A DNA stretch of 6,509 bases from Acidimicrobiaceae bacterium (lineage in GTDB: Bacteria > Actinomycetota > Acidimicrobiia > Acidimicrobiales > Bog-793): positions 1,616 through 8,124 of the forward strand of contig PMZN01000047.1 in assembly GCA_003170375.1 (NCBI GenBank). Reading direction: 5' to 3'. The translations under genes were made by a program, and so were the position numbers. Each line of letters begins with the position of its first letter. The stretch's first letter is position 1. Shown in pieces: positions 1-6,076 of the stretch. Below the pieces are notes generated by a model, which saw nothing but the letters and a program-made list of their open reading frames with translations, was not told where the DNA came from and made no database searches.

Positions 1-178
1 CGAACCCGGAGTACTCGAGAAAGCGGCGGAGGACGTCATAGACGAGCGAAAAACGGCCGTGACCAATATGAGGTGGTCCGTAAACGGTCGAACCGCAGAT
101 GTAAAGGCCTATCCGGCCAGGCTCGCGAGTCTTCAACTCCCGGCTGTGGCCCAGGGCCGTGTCATGAAGGCGCAACAC
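1..178 (-). CDS. cysS: Cysteinyl-tRNA synthetase, N-terminal 59 residues (runs off left edge)
   Basis: Reading the minus strand from GTG 178 gives an uninterrupted N-terminus of a class I cysteinyl-tRNA synthetase, the cytoplasmic enzyme that charges tRNA-Cys. The segment at residues 25-42 reads LYICGSTVYGPPHIGHGR. It holds the ATP-binding HIGH motif (37-40) and Cys28, which in this family is a ligand of the active-site zinc. It is followed by LVYDVLRRFLEYSGF (45-59), the usual Rossmann-fold helix. An in-frame TAG at 193-191 lies just upstream, so the start must be GTG 178 or TTG 175. GTG gives the normal CysRS beginning (LRLHDT). No Shine-Dalgarno precedes it, consistent with a leaderless message. 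The related ligase MshC is less likely, because its motif region normally reads differently (CGITPYDATHLGH-like). The remainder, including KMSKS and the anticodon-binding domain, is outside the window. It is transcribed divergently from valS. Confidence 0.93.
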   Translation of the reverse strand, partial: MLRLHDTALGHSRELKTREPGRIGLYICGSTVYGPPHIGHGRFSLVYDVLRRFLEYSGF

Positions 179-183
179 AGGAG
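179..183 (+). promoter_or_regulatory. valS: Possible but distant Shine-Dalgarno for valS
   Basis: AGGAG lies 15 nt before the valS ATG, which is further than the usual 5-9 nt. If transcription begins at the overlapping -10 element (+1 near 196), this motif is not even in the mRNA. It would matter only if valS is transcribed from a promoter further left, inside cysS. Confidence 0.2.
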
Positions 184-190
184 TACCGTA
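184..190. promoter_or_regulatory. Putative bidirectional promoter: overlapping -10 elements for cysS and valS
   Basis: The 20 bp between the two starts contain GTACCGTAC (183-191), which is symmetric about its central base. On the plus strand TACCGT (184-189) fits the TAnnnT -10 pattern and would place +1 near 196, within 3 nt of the valS ATG. On the minus strand TACGGT (190 to 185) places +1 exactly on the cysS GTG at 178. Leaderless transcripts with a -10 about 7 bp before the start codon are common in Actinomycetota, and divergent promoters with overlapping symmetric -10 elements are known in bacteria. I see no convincing -35 on either side. The assignment is inferred from motif and spacing only. 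Confidence 0.5.
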
Positions 191-198
191 CTAGGCCA

Positions 199-2823
199 AT
201 GGCGACTCCCCGCGTGCCCGATCGACCCTCGCTCGAGGGCCTCGAGGATCGTTGGGCCACTCGCTGGGAGCAGGACGGCACGTACCGTTTCGACCCGGCC
301 CGTGGCCGCGCGGGCGTGTACTCGATCGACACGCCACCGCCGACAGTGTCAGGCTCGCTTCACGTCGGTCACGTGTTCTCCTATACCCAGACCGACATTG
401 TCGCCCGCTACCAACGGATGACCGGCAAGGCGGTCTTCTACCCGATCGGCTGGGACGACAACGGCCTGCCCACCGAGCGCCGCGTCCAGGACTACTTCGG
501 GGTCAGTTGCGACCCGTCCCTGCCTTACGACGCGGACTTCATCCCTCCGCCGCTGGAGCACAAACGCGAGAAGAGCGCACGTGCGGTCCCGATATCGCGC
601 CCGAACTTCATCCAGCTGTGCAACATCCTCATCGCTGAGGACGAGCAGGCCTTTGAGCGGCTGTTCCGCAAGCTCGGAGCCTCGGTCGACTGGACCCAGC
701 ACTACACGACGATCAGCGAGGTATCGCGGAGAGCTTCGCAGCGCGGTTTCCTCCGCCTCCTGGCACGCGATCAGGCCTACCGGCAAGAGGCTCCGACGCT
801 GTGGGACGTCGACTTCCAGACCGCGGTTGCCCAGGCCGAGCTGGTCGACAAAGAGGATCCGGGCTTCTACCATCGGCTCCGCTTCGTGCGGCCCTCGAAT
901 GACGGCCATCCCGTCGAGATCGAGACGACTCGACCTGAGCTGGTGCCGGCCTGTGTCGCGCTCGTCGCCCATCCGGCCGATGAGCGCTACCAGAGCCTGT
1001 TCGGTGCCGAAGTGCTGACCCCGCTGTTCGGCGTACCCGTCCCAGTTCTCCCCCACGAGCTCGCAGAGCCGGACAAGGGGTCGGGCATCGCGATGATCTG
1101 CACGTTCGGCGACTTGACGGACGTGACCTGGTGGCGCGACCTCGCTCTGCCGACGCGCTCGGTGGTAGGAAGGGATGGCCGCCTGGGACCGGCACCATTC
1201 GGAGCGCCCGGTTGGGAGTCCGTCGACCCCGGGCGAGCGAACGCGAGCTACGCGGAGATCGAGGGCCTGCCGATCAAGCGTGCCCAGACGCGGATCGTGG
1301 AGCTCCTGCGCGAGTCCGGCGACCTGCTCGGTGAGCCGCGTGCGATCACCCATGCGGTCAAGTACTACGAGCGGGGCAGGCGCCCTCTCGAGATCGTCAC
1401 GTCCTCGCAGTGGTATGTGCGAACCCTCGACTGCCGCGAGACGCTCCTCGCCCGAGGCCGCGAACTGCAATGGCACCCCGAGCACATGCGGGCCCGCTAC
1501 GAAGCCTGGGTGGAAGGGCTGACAGGAGACTGGAACATCTCGCGGCAACGTTTCTTCGGCGTTTCGTTCCCCGTCTGGTACCAGCTCGACGACGAGGGCG
1601 AGGTTGTCGTCGACGGCCTGTTGCTCGCCTCCGAGGAGCGCCTGCCCGTCGACCCTTCGACCGACGTCCCAGATGGCTACACCGAGGAGCAACGCGGCAA
1701 ACCTGGTGGGTTCGTCGGTGACCCGGACGTCATGGACACCTGGGCGACCTCGTCATTGACACCGCAGATCGCCGGCAAATGGGGGGAGGACCCGGACTTC
1801 TTCGCCGAGGTCTTCCCGATGGACCTGCGACCGCAGGCGCACGAGATCATCCGGACCTGGCTGTTCTCGACGATCGTGCGCTCGGAGCTGGAGCACTCCG
1901 CTCTCCCCTGGCGCCACGCCGCCATCTCTGGGTGGATTCTCGACCCCGACCGCAAGAAGATCGGGAAGTCGCTCGGCAACGCCATCACGCCGCTCGAGTA
2001 CCTCGAGAAGTACAGCACCGACGCCGTGCGTTACTGGGCGGGATCAGCTCGCCTGGGCGCCGACACCGTGTTCAGCGAAGAGCAGATGAAGGTCGGGCGG
2101 CGGCTCGCGATCAAGATCCTGAACGCGAGCCGGTTCGTTCTGTCACGCGTGGACGGTTCCGAGGGCCCCGCGCCGGCCTCCGCAACGGGCCTCATGGCGG
2201 TCGACGCGGCCATGCTGGCCCGCCTCGCGGCCGTTGTCGACGAGGCGACGGCGGAGTTCGGCTCCTACGACCATGCGCGAGCCCTCGAGGTCACCGAATC
2301 CTTCTTCTGGTCGTATTGCGACGACTACCTCGAGCTCGTGAAGGCCCGCTCCTACGGCGATTCCTCCCAGGCCGGTCCCGCGTCGGCACGGCACGCGCTA
2401 GCGCTGAGCCTGTCGGTGATGCTGCGCCTGTTCGCACCGTTTCTGCCCTACTGCACCGAGGAGGCATGGTCGTGGTGGCAGTCCGGCTCGATCCATAGCT
2501 CCGAGTGGCCCTCCGGCCCCGCTCTGGCGTCGGAAGCCGGCCCTGACGCGCGTCCCGAGCTCGTCGACGCCGTGGCACTTGTTCTCGTCGCTCTCCGGCG
2601 GGCGAAATCCGAAGCAAAGGGCTCGATGCGCACCCAGGTCGCGCGATGCCGTGTGACGGGACCTCCGTCTCTCGTGGAGCTCGTCGAGCTCGCCTCGGGC
2701 GATCTAACCGATGCCGGCGCCATCGCGGAACTCGACCTCGTGCTGGATCCGAGCGCCGCCGCCCTTTCAGTCATGGTCGAGCTGGCAACTGAGGACGGGC
2801 CGGGGCCGGGTTCAGGCAGCTGA
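199..2823 (+). CDS. valS: Valyl-tRNA synthetase
   Basis: Complete class I synthetase of 874 residues that charges tRNA-Val in the cytoplasm. The order is typical. TPPPTVSGSLHVGH carries the HIGH motif (HVGH, 55-58) and is followed by GWDDNGLPTE (84-93). The CP1 editing domain, which hydrolyses mischarged Thr-tRNA-Val, includes ETTRPE (242-247) and GSGIAMICTFGD (294-305). Then come DWNISRQRFFG (444-454), the tryptophan-containing core segment MDTWATSSLTPQIA (512-525), and the second ATP motif as KIGKS (587-591) where KMSKS is usual. A helical anticodon-binding domain follows (about 665-760). Length and wording match the actinobacterial/archaeal-like ValRS type (the M. tuberculosis enzyme is of similar size). 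ATG 199 is chosen because MATPRVPDRPSLEGLEDRWA resembles known N-termini. The frame stays open back to GTG 73, but those 42 codons lie over cysS on the other strand and are not protein-like. The gene ends 24 bp from a convergent gene. Confidence 0.97.
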   Translation: MATPRVPDRPSLEGLEDRWATRWEQDGTYRFDPARGRAGVYSIDTPPPTVSGSLHVGHVFSYTQTDIVARYQRMTGKAVFYPIGWDDNGLPTERRVQDYFGVSCDPSLPYDADFIPPPLEHKREKSARAVPISRPNFIQLCNILIAEDEQAFERLFRKLGASVDWTQHYTTISEVSRRASQRGFLRLLARDQAYRQEAPTLWDVDFQTAVAQAELVDKEDPGFYHRLRFVRPSNDGHPVEIETTRPELVPACVALVAHPADERYQSLFGAEVLTPLFGVPVPVLPHELAEPDKGSGIAMICTFGDLTDVTWWRDLALPTRSVVGRDGRLGPAPFGAPGWESVDPGRANASYAEIEGLPIKRAQTRIVELLRESGDLLGEPRAITHAVKYYERGRRPLEIVTSSQWYVRTLDCRETLLARGRELQWHPEHMRARYEAWVEGLTGDWNISRQRFFGVSFPVWYQLDDEGEVVVDGLLLASEERLPVDPSTDVPDGYTEEQRGKPGGFVGDPDVMDTWATSSLTPQIAGKWGEDPDFFAEVFPMDLRPQAHEIIRTWLFSTIVRSELEHSALPWRHAAISGWILDPDRKKIGKSLGNAITPLEYLEKYSTDAVRYWAGSARLGADTVFSEEQMKVGRRLAIKILNASRFVLSRVDGSEGPAPASATGLMAVDAAMLARLAAVVDEATAEFGSYDHARALEVTESFFWSYCDDYLELVKARSYGDSSQAGPASARHALALSLSVMLRLFAPFLPYCTEEAWSWWQSGSIHSSEWPSGPALASEAGPDARPELVDAVALVLVALRRAKSEAKGSMRTQVARCRVTGPPSLVELVELASGDLTDAGAIAELDLVLDPSAAALSVMVELATEDGPGPGSGS

Positions 2824-2847
2824 GAACTAGCCGAGGCGTCAGAGGAC

Positions 2848-3288
2848 CTATCGCAGCCTTGGAAACACGCTGGCAAAGACCAGCCGGGGCGGGATCCGAC
2901 CGAGGACCACCGTCGCCAGGAGCACCAGGTCGCGTTGGCGGACGACGACGATGGCGATCCGGCCTGCACTCCCGCTCGGTGCCCAGCCCCGTTCGACGTT
3001 CGAGGTCGTGAAACGGCCCGTGAAAGCGACAAGGCACGTGGCGACCCGGGACGCGTCCTGCAGCGCATCGGGGACGACGACGTTATGCAGCTCGATAATC
3101 AGCGCACGCGGCGGCAGATACCGCTCGCCGGCGAACCGGCCATGGCCGTGAACCGCCGCCATTGCGTCCGGATAGACCCTGAAACAGTCGCTGTCGCGCG
3201 TACCGAGCCCGTTGCGGGAGGCCGTGCAGCCAGCGAGTAACCCGGTCACCGTCACAACGGCGACGAACGCGACGAGCTTCGCTTTCAT
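2848..3288 (-). CDS. Small predicted lipoprotein, family unknown
   Basis: Encodes 146 residues. The N-terminus is a clear type II signal peptide: a short basic start (MKAK), a hydrophobic stretch (5-19) and the lipobox LLAG|C, with Cys21 as the lipidation site. The product should therefore be anchored on the outer face of the cytoplasmic membrane. The mature part has two cysteines (35 and 85) that could form a disulfide. It alternates short hydrophobic strands (63-72, 83-90, 111-127) and looks like a small beta-rich domain. I do not recognise the family. The ATG is strongly supported by an AGGAGGA Shine-Dalgarno 6 nt upstream. It follows the YbhN-like membrane protein gene on the same strand by 88 bp, possibly bridged by a tiny ORF. 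Its 3' end faces valS with no obvious terminator between them. Confidence 0.75.
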   Translation of the reverse strand: MKAKLVAFVAVVTVTGLLAGCTASRNGLGTRDSDCFRVYPDAMAAVHGHGRFAGERYLPPRALIIELHNVVVPDALQDASRVATCLVAFTGRFTTSNVERGWAPSGSAGRIAIVVVRQRDLVLLATVVLGRIPPRLVFASVFPRLR

Positions 3289-3380
3289 GAGCGGTCCTCC
3301 TCACGAGCACGGTGCAACCCAGCTGCCCTCTCACAAGCGACACGATCGCGACCGCCCATGGGCCGATACGCGCGAGTCAT
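3285..3380 (-). CDS. Possible 31-residue mini-ORF coupled to both neighbours
   Basis: ATG 3380 overlaps the TGA of the membrane protein gene as ATGA. Its own TGA (3287-3285) overlaps the ATG of the lipoprotein gene, again as ATGA. A GGAG motif lies 8 nt before its start. The predicted peptide is arginine-rich (9 of 31 residues), has one cysteine and no hydrophobic segment, and resembles no family I know. Such composition is also typical of chance ORFs in high-GC DNA. It may act only as a translational bridge that carries ribosomes from the membrane protein gene to the lipoprotein gene, or it may be spurious. Confidence 0.3.
   Translation of the reverse strand: MTRAYRPMGGRDRVACERAAGLHRAREEDRS
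3295..3301 (-). promoter_or_regulatory. Strong Shine-Dalgarno for the lipoprotein gene
   Basis: The minus strand reads AGGAGGA, 6 nt before the ATG at 3288. It is the best ribosome-binding site in the window and fixes the start of the lipoprotein gene. It lies inside the last codons of the possible mini-ORF 3380-3285. Confidence 0.8.
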
Positions 3381-4495
3381 CCCGGGAGCTCCGTTGTCCA
3401 GTCCCTTGGTGAGACCGCTGCTGTCCGTGACACCGGAGCTTCCGCGGTCAGGGCGACAATCTGATCGGCGCGTCGGTTGTGCCACGTGAGGGCACCCCAG
3501 ATTGTCCATCCAACGGGGAGGAACCCCCAGAAGCTCACGATCCGGTACAAGAGGACGGCCGCGACCGTGCTGATCTGGCCACCTCCGAACGCGACGAGCG
3601 CGATCACAAGGCTCCCCTCGACGACGCCAAGGCCGCCGGGCGTTATCGGGAGGTTCGCAGCCAGCTGCCCCGCCCCATAGGCGAGAAGCAGTCCACGCCA
3701 GGGCACACCTGCGCCGACAGCGAGGTAGGCGAACACGAGGCAGGAACAGTCGAGGGCCCAGTTGGCGACCGACCAGGCCAGGACGTCCAGGAGGTCTCGC
3801 TTGCTGAGATTGACCTGGCCCAGGCTGGTTGCAATGGAGGAGACGAGCGCATGGGCTGGCTGCCTCGGGAACCCGGTGATGCGGTGCGAGGCTTTGAGTG
3901 TCCATACGAGGAACCTGACGAGTGCCCGTCGCTGGTACAAGACCGCGGCCCCGGCGACTGTGATCGCGAAGACTGCACCGGTAACCCCTACAAGGTCGAA
4001 TGCTGCACCCTGGCGCTCTGCGACAACCACGCCAGCCGTCGCAAGCAGAGCGAGCCCGAGGGCAGAGAACACAAGCGTCGCCAGCAGCGTCCAGGCGGCG
4101 AGTGCCTCCGAGGCTCCGAGGCGACGGAATTGCCGGAAGCCGAACGCACTCGCGACGAGCGGCCCCGCCGGTAGGGAGCTCGCGATCGCACCAGCCGCGA
4201 AGGAGATGGCCGTGAACCGCCCCATACCGGAGCGAACACCTCCGCAGCGCAACAGGCGTTGATCCATGCGAGCGAAAGCCACCAGCGACAACACCTCGAC
4301 TGCTATCGCGACCAGCAGCCACCCCGCGTCGAGATGGGAGAGCTCCGTCGACGCGCCCGCCAGCTCACCGCCTTGACCGCTCACCGCCCAGAGAGCAACG
4401 CCGCCCAGCGCGATCCCGACGCCAAACCGGATGCGCGGCCAAGCCCGCTTTAGCCAAGCCGTCCTAGGCGACTCCTCGGTTGGCAGCTCGCTCAC
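3377..4495 (-). CDS. YbhN / LPG_synthase_TM (UPF0104) family integral membrane protein
   Basis: 372 residues from GTG 4495. Hydrophobic segments lie at about 22-39, 57-75, 93-111, 131-155, 169-187, 238-260, 268-283, 291-306 and 309-335, so it is polytopic in the cytoplasmic membrane. The diagnostic family sequence NLPITPGGLGVVEG (281-294), followed by an amphipathic stretch and YRIVSFWG (317-324), marks the membrane domain shared by the flippase part of MprF and the YbhN/UPF0104 proteins. Members are linked to movement or handling of phospho- or isoprenoid lipids. There is no C-terminal LPG synthase domain here, so lysyl-phosphatidylglycerol synthesis should not be assumed. The start is uncertain: the frame is open to TTG 4603, 12 bp after the aldehyde dehydrogenase stop, but the extra 36 residues are Arg/Ser/Pro-rich and unlike the family. 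Neither start has a clear Shine-Dalgarno. The likely substrate is unknown. Confidence 0.85.
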   Translation of the reverse strand: MSELPTEESPRTAWLKRAWPRIRFGVGIALGGVALWAVSGQGGELAGASTELSHLDAGWLLVAIAVEVLSLVAFARMDQRLLRCGGVRSGMGRFTAISFAAGAIASSLPAGPLVASAFGFRQFRRLGASEALAAWTLLATLVFSALGLALLATAGVVVAERQGAAFDLVGVTGAVFAITVAGAAVLYQRRALVRFLVWTLKASHRITGFPRQPAHALVSSIATSLGQVNLSKRDLLDVLAWSVANWALDCSCLVFAYLAVGAGVPWRGLLLAYGAGQLAANLPITPGGLGVVEGSLVIALVAFGGGQISTVAAVLLYRIVSFWGFLPVGWTIWGALTWHNRRADQIVALTAEAPVSRTAAVSPRDWTTELPG

Positions 4496-4615
4496 AACGG
4501 GTCCGGCCCCGTCGCCGGGCCAACGGGACGCTCTGGACCTTGACGAGGGAATCGAGAACGTTCTTGAGCGACCTGTGCGGCCAACTGCGGTGGACGACGG
4601 CAAGAACGCAAGGCG

Positions 4616-6034
4616 CTACAGCTGCAGTGACTTGATCTCGAGGTACTCCTCGAGCCCGAACTTGCCCAGCTCGCGCCCATGGCCCGACTGCTTGAAGCCG
4701 CCGAAGGGGGCCAACGGGTTGAAGCTACCGCCGTTGATATCGACCTGGCCCGTACGAATACGACGAGCGACCCCGGTCGCGCGCGCTGCATCGGCCGCCC
4801 ATACCGCTCCCGCCAATCCGTAGACCGAATCGTTCGCGATCTCGATTGCCTCGTCTTCGGTGTCGTAGGGAAGGATCGAAAGAACGGGCCCGAAGATCTC
4901 CTCCTGGGCGATCGTCATGTCGCGTCGGACCTCCGAGAACACGGTGGGGCGCACGAAAAAGCCCTTCTCCAGGCCTTCCGGCGGGTCGACCCCACCAATG
5001 ACCAGCTTCGCGCCCTCGTCGATCCCATTCTGGATGTACGCGCGCACACGTTCGCGTTGGGCTGCGGAGACGAGCGGGCCGATACGTGTCGTGTCGTCGA
5101 GCGGGTTGCCGAGCGTGTACGACTCAGCGGTTCGCACAGCGATCTCCTCGGTCTCGCGTAACCGGTCACGAGGCACGAGCATCCGGGTCAAGGCATTGCA
5201 GGTCTGCCCAGAGTTCAGGAAGCACATCGTGACCCCCGCCGGCACGGCACGGTCGAAATCCGCGTCGGGCAGGATCACGGTGGCAGACTTGCCACCGAGC
5301 TCGAGAGTGACCCTTTTCACCGTCGCCGCGGCCAACTCCGCGACCCGTTTCCCGGCCCGAGTCGACCCGGTGAAAGACACGATGTCGACCTCCCGATGGC
5401 GGGCGACGGCCTCGCCCACATCCGAGCCCGTCCCCGAGACCAGGTTGAATACGCCAGGTGGCAAGCCGATCTCGTGCATGACTTCAGCAAGAACGAACGC
5501 GTTCAGCGGCGCCACTTCGCTCGGCTTGAGCACCACGGTGCAGCCGGCAGCCAGAGCTGGTGCGACCTTGGCAGCTATCTGGTGGAGCGGGTAGTTCCAC
5601 GGCGTGATGGCACCCACGACGCCGACCGGCTCGCGAACGACTGTCGAGTTGCCGACGGTTTCCTCCCACGGGACCTGCCCGACAAGCTCGGCCATGGAGG
5701 CGAAGGTCATGATCGGCAGGCCGACTTGGATGATCGTCGAGACATTGACCGGCGTGCCCACCTCGCGGGCTATCAGCTGGCTGATCTCGGTCATGCGACC
5801 GCCAAGGGCTTCGGCTACGCGCGATGCGTACGCGGCCCGCTCGGACGGCGAAGTCCGTGCCCATTGATCGAATGCGCCACGCGCCGCCAGGATCGCACGG
5901 TCAGCATCTTCGGCAGTGCCGCTTGGAACCGTGCCGATGATCTCCTCGGTCGCCGAGTCGAGAACCTCGATCGTGTCGGCACGCACAGGAACAACCCACG
6001 CGCCGCCGATATAGAACCTGTCCCGGATCTCCAA
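4616..6034 (-). CDS. NAD(P)-dependent aldehyde dehydrogenase
   Basis: 472 residues, full length for the ALDH superfamily, which oxidises aldehydes to carboxylic acids in the cytoplasm. All key elements are present: TPWNYP with Asn147 for the oxyanion hole; KPSE with Lys170, the cofactor-binding lysine, and Glu173 (a Glu here is often associated with NAD+ preference); FTGST (221-225) in the Rossmann fold; LELGGKS with the general base Glu245; NSGQTC with the nucleophile Cys279; EEIFGP (378-383); and the C-terminal [15 protein letters not shown]. The closing segment [14 protein letters not shown] and the short N-terminus resemble the CddD-like (6-oxohexanoate dehydrogenase) branch as I recall it, but the natural substrate cannot be told from sequence. 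The start is TTG 6034, giving [13 protein letters not shown], with GGGGAGG 4 nt upstream. It lies 42 bp after the SpoIID-like gene, so the two are probably co-transcribed. Confidence 0.95.
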   Translation of the reverse strand: MEIRDRFYIGGAWVVPVRADTIEVLDSATEEIIGTVPSGTAEDADRAILAARGAFDQWARTSPSERAAYASRVAEALGGRMTEISQLIAREVGTPVNVSTIIQVGLPIMTFASMAELVGQVPWEETVGNSTVVREPVGVVGAITPWNYPLHQIAAKVAPALAAGCTVVLKPSEVAPLNAFVLAEVMHEIGLPPGVFNLVSGTGSDVGEAVARHREVDIVSFTGSTRAGKRVAELAAATVKRVTLELGGKSATVILPDADFDRAVPAGVTMCFLNSGQTCNALTRMLVPRDRLRETEEIAVRTAESYTLGNPLDDTTRIGPLVSAAQRERVRAYIQNGIDEGAKLVIGGVDPPEGLEKGFFVRPTVFSEVRRDMTIAQEEIFGPVLSILPYDTEDEAIEIANDSVYGLAGAVWAADAARATGVARRIRTGQVDINGGSFNPLAPFGGFKQSGHGRELGKFGLEEYLEIKSLQL

Positions 6035-6038
6035 GTCG

Positions 6039-6045
6039 CCTCCCC
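6039..6045 (-). promoter_or_regulatory. Shine-Dalgarno deciding the TTG start of the aldehyde dehydrogenase
   Basis: The minus strand reads GGGGAGG 4 nt before TTG 6034. A nearby ATG (6047-6045) is out of frame with the dehydrogenase, and no other in-frame start codon gives a sensible ALDH N-terminus. Confidence 0.6.
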
Positions 6046-6076
6046 ATGGGACCGCTGCGAGCCTACCCCGGTGGTC

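Noticed and set aside
67..97. T-box-like sequence upstream of valS (AGGTGGT followed by AACCGC), tempting as a tRNA-Val riboswitch.
   Set aside because: The bases are the coding sequence of the HIGH region of cysS on the minus strand, the conserved ACC after TGGT is missing, and no stem I with a Val specifier can be seen upstream. The resemblance is coincidental.
73..198. Extension of ValRS to GTG 73, adding 42 residues.
   Set aside because: The added sequence is Arg/Cys/Gly-rich and unlike ValRS N-termini. It lies antisense to a clear cysS coding region. ATG 199 gives a normal ValRS beginning.
349..1692. A 447-codon open frame on the minus strand inside valS.
   Set aside because: It is fully antisense to strongly conserved ValRS motifs. 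Its translation is rich in Arg, Asp and Val without domain motifs, as expected of a GC-rich shadow frame.
2810..2827. Imperfect inverted repeat over the valS stop codon, considered as a bidirectional terminator.
   Set aside because: The stem is short and bulged, and no run of T follows on either strand.
3479..4174. A 231-codon open frame on the plus strand across the YbhN-like gene.
   Set aside because: It is a highly charged, low-complexity translation antisense to a membrane protein with clear hydrophobic segments and the PGGLGVVEG motif. The minus-strand gene explains the region.
4496..4603. TTG 4603 as the start of the YbhN-like protein (408 residues).
   Set aside because: The 36 extra residues are Arg/Ser/Pro-rich without family resemblance, and no Shine-Dalgarno is visible. 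GTG 4495 is preferred, though this is not settled.
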